Assembly: GCF_052216985.1 (NCBI RefSeq)
Contig: NZ_JBQOUY010000006.1
Coordinates: forward strand, 36,499 to 100,498
Origin: Acidaminococcus fermentans_A
Lineage (GTDB): Bacteria; Bacillota; Negativicutes; Acidaminococcales; Acidaminococcaceae
Length of the DNA: 64,000 bases
Direction: 5' to 3'
Shown: positions 51,568 through 59,533 of the stretch, in pieces
Numbering within the stretch: the first letter of the stretch is position 1
How the letters are laid out: every line of letters begins with the position of its first letter
Program-made: the position numbers and the translations under genes
The notes under the pieces: generated by a model
Databases searched by the model: none
Told to the model about the DNA's origin: nothing
What the model saw: the letters and a program-made list of their open reading frames with translations, nothing else

Positions 51568-54081
51568 TTATTTGTCAGCTTGCAAATAGGATCCGGTCCG
51601 GCTCTCCTTGCACTTCTCCACCTCTTCCGGCGTCCCGGCAGCCACAATCCTTCCGCCTTGGAAGCCGCCTCCCGGCCCCATGTCGATGATGTAATCGGCA
51701 TTCCTGATCACATCAAGGTCATGTTCGATGACCACTACCGTAGCTCCATGGTCGATAAGGGTCTGGAAAACTTTTAAGAGCGTCCTTACGTCCTGGGGAT
51801 GGAGGCCAATTGTCGGTTCATCGAAAACAAACACGGAATCACTCTGCCCTTTCCCCATTTCACTGGCAAGCTTCAGCCGCTGGGCTTCACCGCCGGAAAG
51901 TCCAGGCGTTTCTTCTCCCAGTGTCAGGTACCCCAAGCCCAGATCGTGCAAGACCTGAAGCCGCTGCTGCAGGAGCTTTAATCCCCCCAGTGCCTGCAGC
52001 ACCTGATCCACGCTCATGTTCATGAGTTCAGGCAGACTGTAGACGTTTCCATCTTGCGCTTTGCGGCGGATGCGGAAAGCTTCCTGGCTGTAACGGGAAC
52101 CTCTGCAGTCCGGGCAAGGAATCTTTACATCTGGCAAAAACTGAACGTCCAGCGAAATCTCCCCTGTTCCATCACAGGCCGGACAGCGGAGTTTCCCTGT
52201 ATTATAGGAGAAATCACCTGCCTTGCAGGAGTGTTCCTTAGCATCTGCTATCCTAGCATATATTTTTCTCAGCCCATCATGTACATTGGCATAGGTAGCT
52301 ACAGTGGAACGCACATTCATACCGATTGGCGCAGCATCGATCAGCTTGACCTGGTTGATTCCTTCTGCCACTATGCTTTTGATATGTCCCGGCAGTTTCT
52401 GTCCGCTGATTTTTGCCTGAAGTGCCGGGATCAAGCTCTCCAGGATCATTGTGGTTTTGCCAGATCCTGAAACACCTGTTACAACTGTGAGCCGTCCCAT
52501 AGGTATCCTCACATCCAAAGGATGTACCGTGTGGATTTTCCCTGTTTCCAGATGGATAGTGCCTTTTTCAAATAAAGATCCTTTTCCTGTCACTGGACGG
52601 ATCCTCGATTTGTATTGATTCGAAAGAAAGGGTCCTATGACCGATTCCGGATTTTTTGCCACATCAGTGACGCTTCCCTGGGAGATTACCGTGCCTCCTT
52701 CTGCTCCCGCACCCTTTCCCATCTCGATCATCCAATCAGCGTTTTTCAGGACCTGGGTATCATGATCTACGATTACAATGGAGTTTCCGTCTGCCAGCAG
52801 GTCGTCCATGACCCCTGTGAGACCCTTGAGGTTAAAGGGATGGAGACCGATGGATGGTTCGTCAAGGACATACAGCACACCTGTCGTGCGGTTCCGTACG
52901 GCCCTGGCAAGCTGCACCCGCTGCCGTTCACCGGTGGACAGCGTGGACGCTGCCCTGTCAAGAGAAAGGTATCCCAGTCCCAGGTCCATCAGCCGCTTAG
53001 AGACATCCAGGAAAGAATCACAGATGCTTTCGGCCATGGGGCGCATCTTTTCCGGCAAAGAAGCCGGAACCCCCTGCACCCAAGGGATCAGTTCCGAAAG
53101 TGTCATAGCAGCCGCCTGGTCCAGCCCGATCCCTCTGAGCCGCGGTGCACGAGCAGTTTCTGACAGTCTTGTGCCATGGCAGTCCGGACAGACGTCCTCT
53201 TCTAGATATTTTTCCAGCCGCTTCATCCCCTTTTCATCTTTGACCTTAGCCAGGGAATTCTTCACGGAATTGACCGCACTGTAGTAGTTGAAATCCATCT
53301 CTGTTGGCTCCAGGGTATTAGGATTAACATAATGGATATGATGTTTCTTCAGCTCGCCGTGATAGACGATTTCCTTTTCCTCAGGGGTCAGGTCACGAAA
53401 TGGGACATTTGTCCGGACCCCCATGGTCCGTACGATATCTTTCATTAACGACCACATAAGGGTTCCCCAAACAACCACTGCTCCTTCATCGATCGTTTTG
53501 GAATCATCCGGCACCAAGGCTGCCTCTTTTATATTTTGGACAATTCCCGTTCCGCCGCAGGTGGGACAAGCACCTGTACTGTTAAAGGCAAGTTCCTCCG
53601 CCCCGGGACCGTAGAATTTCTCACCGCATACCGGGCAAGTAATTTCCTGCATGGCCGCCACAGCGAAAGACGGCGGGCAGTAATGGCCATTAGGACAGCG
53701 GTGACTCCCCAGCCGGGAAAACATGAGACGCAGGCTATTCAACAGTTCAGAAAGAGTCCCGAAGGTACTGCGGATGCCAGGAACACCCGGGCGCTGATGG
53801 AGGGCAAGGGCAGCTGGAACATACCGTATCTCTTCTACGTCTGCTCGTTCCACCTGGGTCATCCGACGCCGGGTATAGGTAGAAAGGGATTCCAGATACC
53901 GCCGAGACCCTTCCGCATACAGGATCCCTAGGGCCAGGGAGGATTTCCCGGATCCGGACACCCCGGCAATTCCCACGATTTTGTGGAGGGGGATATCCAC
54001 GTCGATATTTTTCAGGTTATGGACCCTGGCACCCCGGACCTCAATATGATCAGGAACGGAAGGGACGTATTTTTCGCTCAT
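51568..54081 (-). CDS. UvrA-like ABC ATPase (short paralogue)
   Basis: 837 residues versus about 940 for UvrA. Two ATPase modules: Walker A GVSGSGKSSLALG (39-51) and GVSGSGKTTMILE, signatures LSTGERQRV and LSGGEAQRL, Walker B VLDEPSIGLHP and VFDEPTIGLHP. Zinc-type cysteine pairs are present (CPVCGEKF, CPTCGGTG, CPDCHGTR, CPACDGTG, CPDCRGSR). This matches the UvrA2/drug-resistance class lacking part of the UvrB-binding region. Housekeeping uvrA with uvrB is not here. Probably protects DNA from intercalating compounds. Start ATG 54081 has AGGAGGCATG upstream. Confidence 0.9.
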   Translation of the reverse strand: MSEKYVPSVPDHIEVRGARVHNLKNIDVDIPLHKIVGIAGVSGSGKSSLALGILYAEGSRRYLESLSTYTRRRMTQVERADVEEIRYVPAALALHQRPGVPGIRSTFGTLSELLNSLRLMFSRLGSHRCPNGHYCPPSFAVAAMQEITCPVCGEKFYGPGAEELAFNSTGACPTCGGTGIVQNIKEAALVPDDSKTIDEGAVVVWGTLMWSLMKDIVRTMGVRTNVPFRDLTPEEKEIVYHGELKKHHIHYVNPNTLEPTEMDFNYYSAVNSVKNSLAKVKDEKGMKRLEKYLEEDVCPDCHGTRLSETARAPRLRGIGLDQAAAMTLSELIPWVQGVPASLPEKMRPMAESICDSFLDVSKRLMDLGLGYLSLDRAASTLSTGERQRVQLARAVRNRTTGVLYVLDEPSIGLHPFNLKGLTGVMDDLLADGNSIVIVDHDTQVLKNADWMIEMGKGAGAEGGTVISQGSVTDVAKNPESVIGPFLSNQYKSRIRPVTGKGSLFEKGTIHLETGKIHTVHPLDVRIPMGRLTVVTGVSGSGKTTMILESLIPALQAKISGQKLPGHIKSIVAEGINQVKLIDAAPIGMNVRSTVATYANVHDGLRKIYARIADAKEHSCKAGDFSYNTGKLRCPACDGTGEISLDVQFLPDVKIPCPDCRGSRYSQEAFRIRRKAQDGNVYSLPELMNMSVDQVLQALGGLKLLQQRLQVLHDLGLGYLTLGEETPGLSGGEAQRLKLASEMGKGQSDSVFVFDEPTIGLHPQDVRTLLKVFQTLIDHGATVVVIEHDLDVIRNADYIIDMGPGGGFQGGRIVAAGTPEEVEKCKESRTGSYLQADK

Positions 54082-54155
54082 GCGACATGCCTCCTTACAG
54101 AAAAGCGGTTTTATTTATCATAGCACAAAAAGGTACCGTCGCGTAAAATAAGACC

Positions 54156-54243
54156 GGCCCTTACGGGCCTCTAAGAAGTCAGACTTCAGCTTGATTCGCT
54201 TTGGATGCAGTACTGGACTTTCTGCTTCCAACAAGCTGAGGTC
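54156..54243. repeat. GGCC-bounded intergenic repeat, copy D (short)
   Basis: GGCCCTTACGGGCC, TAAGAAGTCAGACTTCAGCTT, TTTGGATGCAGTAC and CAACAAGCTGAGGTCT correspond to copy C at 55549. The right-hand GGCC hairpin is missing. Confidence 0.75.
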
Positions 54244-54253
54244 TTTCCTTCTT

Positions 54254-54333
54254 CCCCCGACTCCTTCCAGGCGCGGGAGATGTACCCAGATACGTGAAAA
54301 CAGCGGATTTTGGCTGGAATATAGTATCTCCCG
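54254..54333. repeat. Truncated copy of the long hairpin element
   Basis: CCAGGCGCGGGAGATGTACCCAG and ACGTGAAAACAGCGGATTTTGG match the left half of copy H3. It then collapses to a short hairpin using CGGGAGAT with ATCTCCCG (54324-54333). Confidence 0.65.
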
Positions 54334-54338
54334 ATTCT

Positions 54339-54482
54339 TGCCATGCGCACGAGATGGGTCCAGATGCGCGAAAGCGAGGATTTTGGTTCATAGCATAGTA
54401 CATGAACGTACATGCCGCGGACCAAAATCCTCGCTGACAAAGCAGATGGGCCCATATCGTGCGCATGGGTCATGCGCCAGCC
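54339..54482. repeat. Long covarying hairpin element, copy H2
   Basis: Outer arm CCATGCGCACGAGATGGGTC pairs with GGCCCATATCGTGCGCATGG. Inner arm AGCGAGGATTTTGGT pairs with ACCAAAATCCTCGCT, and GCATAGTAC with GTACATGC through a bulged A. Conserved CAGATGCGCGAA, TGACAAAGCAGAT and tail GGGTCATGCGCCAGC. It lies just past the stop of the Ric-like gene. Confidence 0.85.
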
Positions 54483-54495
54483 CTTTTATTGCCTA

Positions 54496-55449
54496 CTAGT
54501 CCTGATTCGGATTCCAGCTGCTTCCGGAATATTCCAAAGAATGGGCGTGGCTGAAAGAGGCGCCGCAGCTGGGGCAGCCGGTTTCTGCGCAGTCGTTGCA
54601 GTAAAGGGCACCGCAGTTTCCACATTCGTAGAGAACGGGGCTCTTTTCCGCTTCCCCTTCAGCGCTTTCACAGTAGCCACAGGAGTTGCTGTTCTGGCCT
54701 GCTTCTTTTTCCAGGGACACTTCCACTTGACGGTCCAGCCCTTCCTGATTGGGTGCCTTTTCCGCATATTCCGGGAAGACGATGGAATTTTCCTTGAAAA
54801 TATGGACGAATACATCATTAATGAATGCTTCCAGCAGCTGATAGGTCCGTTTGAAGGTGGCACAGGCATCGGCTGGTACGGTGAAATGATCGGTGAGGGC
54901 TTCGATTTCCTTGATGATGTCCCCGGCGGCAGAATGATCGGCTTCCAGGTTCTGGACCAGGGTGAGGATTTCCAGGTTGGGCTGAGGATAGGTCCGCATC
55001 AATGGGAACACCAGCCGTTCTTCCCGGGCAAAATGTTCTTCCAAGTCGGTTTTCAGGGTCCCGTACAGATGATGGAGCCGGGTGAGCAGTTCCCCGTGAT
55101 GGACATAATGGACCAGGAGGATCTTGTTCAGATCCGCTTCGATTTCCGCCATGTATTTCCGTTCATCCACATGGTGGGTGGCTTCCAGGTCCTGGAGCAT
55201 GTCCGGAATGGAAAGCTGCTTGAACCGGTCCAGGGATTCCTGCTGGCTGCCGGTTTTGGCGCTGTGGCTGGCAATGTATCCGTTCAGATCCGCCACCACT
55301 TTTTGGGCATCCAGGTCCGTCCCTTTTACCGCTTCTTCCAGAGGGATTCCCCCGCCGCAGCAGTAATCCAGATGCAGTTCATTGAAAAAGGGGATGGTCT
55401 GGGGATAATCCCGCACCACTTCAGCCAGGGTATTTTTTACAGTAATCAT
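54496..55449 (-). CDS. ric: Iron-sulfur cluster repair protein Ric/ScdA with a cysteine-rich tail
   Basis: 317 residues; usual Ric/ScdA/YtfE length is about 220-240. N-terminal ScdA domain with LDYCCGGG (28-35), then a hemerythrin-like di-iron domain with conserved His/Glu (HYVHHGELL, HFAREERLVFP, LEADHSAAG, HIFKENSIVFP). An extra C-terminal segment (257-296) holds four CxxC pairs: CGYC, CGNC, CNDC, CPSC, like a double zinc ribbon. Repairs nitrosative or oxidative damage of Fe-S clusters. A minus-strand -10 TATACT is at 55483-55488; the palindrome CGTTG-N6-CAACG (55510-55525) lies upstream and may be an operator. Confidence 0.9.
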   Translation of the reverse strand: MITVKNTLAEVVRDYPQTIPFFNELHLDYCCGGGIPLEEAVKGTDLDAQKVVADLNGYIASHSAKTGSQQESLDRFKQLSIPDMLQDLEATHHVDERKYMAEIEADLNKILLVHYVHHGELLTRLHHLYGTLKTDLEEHFAREERLVFPLMRTYPQPNLEILTLVQNLEADHSAAGDIIKEIEALTDHFTVPADACATFKRTYQLLEAFINDVFVHIFKENSIVFPEYAEKAPNQEGLDRQVEVSLEKEAGQNSNSCGYCESAEGEAEKSPVLYECGNCGALYCNDCAETGCPSCGASFSHAHSLEYSGSSWNPNQD

Positions 55450-55548
55450 GGAGCATTCCTCCCGTAGTTGTTTGATGGTTTAAGTATAGCGGAATGCTGG
55501 GATTACGTCCGTTGGTATGACAACGAGATGAAGAAAGATATCAGAACC

Positions 55549-55671
55549 GGCCCTGACGGGCCTCTCAGAAGTCAGACTTCAGCTTTGTTGGCTTTGGATG
55601 CAGTACCGATCTGCTCATCGCCAACAAGCTGACTTCTGACATCTGTAGGCCTCCGGCCGTGTCTGACATCT
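55549..55671. repeat. GGCC-bounded intergenic repeat, copy C
   Basis: GGCCCTGACGGGCC, CAGAAGTCAGACTTCAG, TTGGATGCAGTAC, AAGCTGACTTCTGACATCT, AGGCCTCCGGCCGTGTCTGAC. Full-length counterpart of copy A at 14093, with the same ends and a different middle. Confidence 0.8.
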
Positions 55672-55691
55672 TTCTTCTTCCTCCGGCTCCT

Positions 55692-55834
55692 TCCAGGCGC
55701 AGGAGATGTACCCAGATACGCGAAAGCGGGGAATTTGGTTCGTGGCATAGTACATGGACGTACATGCCGCGGACCAAATTCCCCGCTGACAAAGTAGATA
55801 GGTGCATATCCCGCGCCTGGGTTATGCGTCAGCA
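55692..55834. repeat. Long covarying hairpin element, copy H3
   Basis: Outer arm CCAGGCGCAGGAGATGTACC pairs with GGTGCATATCCCGCGCCTGG. Inner arm AGCGGGGAATTTGGT pairs with ACCAAATTCCCCGCT, continuing to GGCATAGTAC/GTACATGCC with one bulge. Conserved TACGCGAA, TGACAAAGTAGAT and tail GGGTTATGCGTCAGC. Confidence 0.85.
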
Positions 55835-55853
55835 CACCCTCCCCCCGACTCCC

Positions 55854-55996
55854 TCCCTGAGCGTCAGAGTTGGTCAGATGCGCGAAAGGAGGGATTTGGA
55901 AGTTGGGCATAATACACAGTGGTATATGCCCGGCTTCCAAATCCCTCCTGACAAAGCAGATGGCCTGCTATGGCGCTCAGGGGTTATGCGTCAGCC
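55854..55996. repeat. Long covarying hairpin element, copy H4
   Basis: Almost the same as H1 (50321). Outer arm CCTGAGCGTCAGAGTTGGTC pairs with GGCCTGCTATGGCGCTCAGG. The inner 25-bp stem is the one in H1. Tail GGGTTATGCGTCAGC ends eight bases before the guaA stop. H3 and H4 form a tandem pair. Confidence 0.85.
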
Positions 55997-56004
55997 TCTA
56001 CAAC

Positions 56005-57549
56005 TTATTCCCACTCAATCGTCGCCGGCGGCTTGCTGGTAATATCATAGACCACCCGGTTCACCCCAGGGACTTCGTTGACGATCCGGCGGGAGACGAT
56101 ATCCAGCACATGGTAAGGGATATGGGACCAGTCGGAAGTCATGCCATCGGTGCTGTTGACAGCACGGAGGGCGATGGTGTTGCTGTAGGTCCGGAAGTCA
56201 CCCATGACCCCGACGCTGCGGATGTTGGGGAGACAGGCGAAATACTGCCAGATGGACCGGTTGAGCCCGGCTTTAGCGATTTCTTCCCGGAAAATGGCAT
56301 CGGCTTCCCGCACGATGTGGAGCTTTTCTTCGGTCACTTCACCCAGGACACGGATAGCCAGGCCAGGGCCCGGGAAGGGCTGGCGCCATACCAGTTCGGA
56401 GGGGATGCCTAATTCTTCGCCTACGGCGCGGACTTCATCCTTGAACAGTTCCCGGAGGGGTTCGATGAGGCCCAGTTTCATGTCTTTGGGCAGGCCGCCT
56501 ACATTGTGGTGGCTCTTGATGGTGGCAGAGGTTCCGGTACCGCCGGATTCCACCACGTCCGGATAGATGGTCCCCTGGACCAGGAAGTCCACATGGCCGA
56601 TCTTTTTGGATTCTTCTTCAAAGACCCGGATGAATTCTTCCCCGATGATCTTCCGTTTCTTTTCTGGGTCGCTGACCCCTTTCAGTTTGCTGAGGAAACG
56701 ATCCTGGGCATTGACCCGGATCAGGTTCATGTCGAAATCCCGTTTGAAGACCTGTTCTACCTGGTCCCCTTCGTCTTTCCGCAGGAGGCCGTGATCCACG
56801 AACACACAGGTGAGCTGCTTGCCTACGGCCTTATGGACCAGGACGGCAGCCACGGAGGAATCCACCCCGCCGCTCATGGCGCAGAGTACGTTCTTATCCC
56901 CTACTTTTTCCCGGATCTCTTGGATCTTGTTCTGGGCAAAGGAAGACATGGTCCAATCCCCGGACAGATTGCAGATATTGAACAGGAAGTTGGAGAACAT
57001 CTGCTTCCCAAAGGGAGTATGCATGACTTCCGGATGGAACTGGACGCCGTAGAGTTTCTTGTCCTCATTCTGCATGGCAGCGATGGGACATTCTGCGGTA
57101 TGGGCGATGACAGTGAAGCCTTTCGGGGCTTTTTCCGCATAGTCCTGATGGCTCATCCAGCACACATTGTTCTTTTCCAGGCCAGAGAAAAGACGGGTTT
57201 CGTTATCCAGGACGACAGCCGTCTTGCCGTATTCCCCGCTGCCTGCATGGGCCACCACGCCACCCAGGGCTTTGGTCATGAACTGGTCGCCATAGCAGAT
57301 GCCCAGGACGGGGATCCCCATTTCGAAGACCCCGGCATCCACGCTGGGGGTATTTTCCGCATAGACACTGTTGGGCCCGCCAGACAGGATGATGGCCTTG
57401 GGATTCTTGGCTTTGATCTTGTCCAGGGTATAGTTGTAAGGAATGATTTCACAGTACACACCGCATTCACGGACGCGTCTGGCAATCAGCTGGCTGTACT
57501 GAGCACCGAAGTCGACCACCAGGACAACCTCATGCTGTAAATTCTCCAT
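56005..57549 (-). CDS. guaA: GMP synthase (glutamine-hydrolysing)
   Basis: 514 residues. Glutamine amidotransferase domain with VDFGAQYSQLIARR, SGGPNSVYAE, GICYGDQ (nucleophile Cys) and VQFHPEV; ATP pyrophosphatase domain with AMSGGVDSSVAA; C-terminal dimerisation domain with RQPFPGPGLAIRVLGEV and the ending PATIEWE. Converts XMP to GMP in the cytoplasm. Own promoter at 57587-57615; no purine riboswitch is visible in the short leader. Two hairpin elements lie downstream. Confidence 0.98.
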   Translation of the reverse strand: MENLQHEVVLVVDFGAQYSQLIARRVRECGVYCEIIPYNYTLDKIKAKNPKAIILSGGPNSVYAENTPSVDAGVFEMGIPVLGICYGDQFMTKALGGVVAHAGSGEYGKTAVVLDNETRLFSGLEKNNVCWMSHQDYAEKAPKGFTVIAHTAECPIAAMQNEDKKLYGVQFHPEVMHTPFGKQMFSNFLFNICNLSGDWTMSSFAQNKIQEIREKVGDKNVLCAMSGGVDSSVAAVLVHKAVGKQLTCVFVDHGLLRKDEGDQVEQVFKRDFDMNLIRVNAQDRFLSKLKGVSDPEKKRKIIGEEFIRVFEEESKKIGHVDFLVQGTIYPDVVESGGTGTSATIKSHHNVGGLPKDMKLGLIEPLRELFKDEVRAVGEELGIPSELVWRQPFPGPGLAIRVLGEVTEEKLHIVREADAIFREEIAKAGLNRSIWQYFACLPNIRSVGVMGDFRTYSNTIALRAVNSTDGMTSDWSHIPYHVLDIVSRRIVNEVPGVNRVVYDITSKPPATIEWE

Positions 57550-57586
57550 AGTCTGCCTCCCTTTGGTAGTTTGTAATATTTAAAAC

Positions 57587-57615
57587 AATATACCATACTT
57601 CACAAATTCTTTCAA
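57587..57615 (-). promoter_or_regulatory. Promoter of guaA
   Basis: -35 TTGAAA (57610-57615), 17-bp spacer, -10 TATATT (57587-57592), about 38 bp upstream of the start codon and just after the uraA stop. Confidence 0.8.
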
Positions 57616-57627
57616 TTCCAAATCCGA

Positions 57628-58896
57628 TTATTTTTCGTTGGACAAGCCCAATTTTTCGAAAATCAGGAATGCCAGGCTGGCCAGGATAGCCACCACCGTA
57701 GCCAGGCCCATGCCTTTGAGCTGGACGGGCCCCAGGTGCACTGCCGCCCCGGAAAGTCCGCTGATCATAGTCACAGCCGTGAGGATCAGGTTCTTGGGCC
57801 GGGTGAAGTCCACCTTCCGTTCCACCATCATCCGCAGACCGGACGCAGCGATAAACCCGAACAATAAGATGCAGACCCCGCCCATCACCGGAGTGGGGAT
57901 CCCGTGGATCACCGCGGCGACTTTCCCGATGAAGGAAAACAGGATGGCGAAAATGGCCGCCCCCCCGATGACCCAGGTGCTGTAGACTCCGGTGATGGCC
58001 ATGACCCCCATATTCTCCCCATAGGTGGTGTTGGGAGTAGAACCCAGGAACCCGGAGAGCACGTTGGACAGGCCATCGGCCATGAGGGACCGGTGGAGCC
58101 CGGGATCCTTGATCAGGTCACGGCCCACGATGTCGCTGGTGACGAAGAGATGGCCCAGATGTTCCGCCAGCACCACGAAGAGAGCAGGCAGGATCATCAT
58201 GATGGCAGAGAGGTTGAACCGGGGCTGGTAGAAGGTGGGGAAAGAGAACCAGGCGGCAGTTTCCACCGCAGAGAAGTTCACCACTCCCATGCACCAGCTG
58301 AGGACGTAGCCGGACACCACCCCGATGAGGATGGGGATGATAGCGATGAAACCCCGGCCCAGGACGGTGGCCAGGATGGTGACAATCAGGGTGAACATGG
58401 AAATGGTCATGGCCTGGCCGTTGGTCATCCCCTGGACCGGATCCACGAACCCGCTCATGTTGAGGGCCAGAGGCGCCAGTTCCAGGCCGATGATGGCCAC
58501 AATGGACCCCATGGCCGCCGGCGGGAACAGCACATCGATCCATTCTGTGCCGATCCGTTTCACCAGAAGGCCGATGAAGATGAAGCAGAGGCCGAAGGCG
58601 ATGAAACCTCCCTGGGCATCTCCGTAGGTCATCCCCGGGGTGGCACAGACGGCCAGCACAGGGGAAATGAAAGCAAAGCTGGAGCCCAGATAGGCAGGAA
58701 GCTTCCATTTGCAGATGGTCAGGTACAGCAGGGTGCCCACCCCGTTCATAAACAGGGCTGTGGCAGGGTCCACGTGCAGGAGAAAAGGCACCAGTACGGT
58801 GGAGCCGAACATGGCAAACAGATGCTGCAGGCTCAGGGGAATGGTTTCCAGGACCGGAAGCTTTTCTTCCACGTGGATGATTCGTCGTTCTTCCAT
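57628..58896 (-). CDS. uraA: Uracil/xanthine permease (NCS2 family)
   Basis: 422 residues, about 14 membrane helices. PLSLQHLFAMFGSTVLVPFL near the N-terminus, GSSFAFISP, LAEHLGHLFVTSDIVGRD (the substrate-site Glu-His motif of UraA-like proteins) and GSTPNTTYGENMGVMAITGV. These fit the uracil branch better than the xanthine branch. Nucleobase:H+ symporter of the inner membrane. Start ATG 58896 with AAAGGAG. A minus-strand -10 TACAAT lies about 40 bp upstream, after the tRNA terminator. Confidence 0.93.
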   Translation of the reverse strand: MEERRIIHVEEKLPVLETIPLSLQHLFAMFGSTVLVPFLLHVDPATALFMNGVGTLLYLTICKWKLPAYLGSSFAFISPVLAVCATPGMTYGDAQGGFIAFGLCFIFIGLLVKRIGTEWIDVLFPPAAMGSIVAIIGLELAPLALNMSGFVDPVQGMTNGQAMTISMFTLIVTILATVLGRGFIAIIPILIGVVSGYVLSWCMGVVNFSAVETAAWFSFPTFYQPRFNLSAIMMILPALFVVLAEHLGHLFVTSDIVGRDLIKDPGLHRSLMADGLSNVLSGFLGSTPNTTYGENMGVMAITGVYSTWVIGGAAIFAILFSFIGKVAAVIHGIPTPVMGGVCILLFGFIAASGLRMMVERKVDFTRPKNLILTAVTMISGLSGAAVHLGPVQLKGMGLATVVAILASLAFLIFEKLGLSNEK

Positions 58897-58966
58897 GGGT
58901 CATGACTCCTTTGTGTTCTTTTTGATCTCCCTTATTGTACCATATCTTTCTCCAGATTCGGCACAC

Positions 58967-58999
58967 AAAAAAAAGACTGCTGACTATGCAACAGTCTTT
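58967..58999 (-). terminator. Terminator of the five-tRNA operon
   Basis: Minus strand: AAAGACTG...CAGTCTTT followed by TTTTTTG, right after tRNA-Leu. Confidence 0.9.
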
Positions 59000-59009
59000 C
59001 AAATTCCAA

Positions 59010-59098
59010 TGGTGCCGGGGACCGGAATCGAACCGGTACGGAGATCACTCTCCGAGGGATTTTAAGTCCCTTGCGTCTGCCAGTTCCGCCACCTCGGC
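59010..59098 (-). tRNA. tRNA-Leu(TAA)
   Basis: 89 nt with a long variable arm, anticodon loop CTTAAAA giving TAA, T-loop TTCGATT, encoded CCA. The acceptor GCCGAGG/CCCCGGC has an A5-C68 mismatch. Confidence 0.95.
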
Positions 59099-59106
59099 GA
59101 AAAAGT

Positions 59107-59180
59107 TGGAGGCGACGCCCAGAATCGAACTGGGGATAAAGGTTTTGCAGACCTCTGCCTTACCGCTTGGCTACGTCGCC
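59107..59180 (-). tRNA. tRNA-Cys(GCA)
   Basis: 74 nt, acceptor GGCGACG/CGTCGCC perfect, anticodon GCA in loop CTGCAAA, encoded CCA. Confidence 0.96.
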
Positions 59181-59189
59181 ATATAGAAA

Positions 59190-59264
59190 TGGAGCGGAAA
59201 ACGAGATTCGAACTCGCGACCCCCACCTTGGCAAGGTGATGCTCTACCACTGAGCTACTTCCGC
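59190..59264 (-). tRNA. tRNA-Gly(GCC)
   Basis: 75 nt, acceptor GCGGAAG/TTTCCGC (one G-U), anticodon GCC within CTTGCCAAG, T-arm GAGTTCGAATCTC, encoded CCA. Confidence 0.96.
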
Positions 59265-59272
59265 ATGAAGAA

Positions 59273-59348
59273 TGGTGCCTCAGCGCAGAATCGAACTGCG
59301 GACACAAGGATTTTCAGTCCTTTGCTCTACCAACTGAGCTACCGAGGC
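59273..59348 (-). tRNA. tRNA-Phe(GAA)
   Basis: 76 nt, acceptor GCCTCGG/CTGAGGC (one G-U), anticodon GAA within CTGAAAA, encoded CCA. Confidence 0.96.
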
Positions 59349-59350
59349 AT

Positions 59351-59427
59351 TGGCGACCCAGGACGGACTCGAACCGACGATCTCCGCCGTGACAGGGCGG
59401 CATTCTAACCAACTGAACTACTGGGCC
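59351..59427 (-). tRNA. tRNA-Asp(GTC)
   Basis: 77 nt, acceptor GGCCCAG/CTGGGTC (one G-U), anticodon GTC within CTGTCAC, encoded CCA. First gene of the operon Asp-Phe-Gly-Cys-Leu. Confidence 0.96.
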
Positions 59428-59465
59428 ATTGTCTGTCAGCACCCTCAGGCGCTGTCGACTTGATT

Positions 59466-59494
59466 AGTATACTGTATAGTGAGGGAAATGTCAA
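59466..59494 (-). promoter_or_regulatory. Promoter of the tRNA operon
   Basis: -35 TTGACA (59489-59494), 17-bp spacer, -10 TATACT (59466-59471). Near-consensus, as expected for stable RNA. Confidence 0.92.
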
Positions 59495-59499
59495 GGGAA

Positions 59500-59533
59500 A
59501 AATTGGGGCTGGAAAAATACTTTCCCCAGCCCC
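59500..59533 (-). terminator. Terminator of the autotransporter gene
   Basis: Minus strand: GGGGCTGG...CCAGCCCC then AATTTTTCCC. It overlaps nothing else and lies directly before the tRNA promoter. Confidence 0.85.

Noticed and set aside
54186..54473. Minus-strand ORFs of 95 codons over hairpin copy H2 (also 55565-55940 over H3/H4) with similar peptides (RGMYVHVLC...)
   Set aside because: They are readings of the repeat itself; similarity comes from the shared nucleotide element, there is no ribosome site, and the frames cross element boundaries.
57550..57627. Purine riboswitch or PyrR attenuator in front of guaA or uraA
   Set aside because: Leaders are short and contain an ordinary promoter with no conserved aptamer elements.
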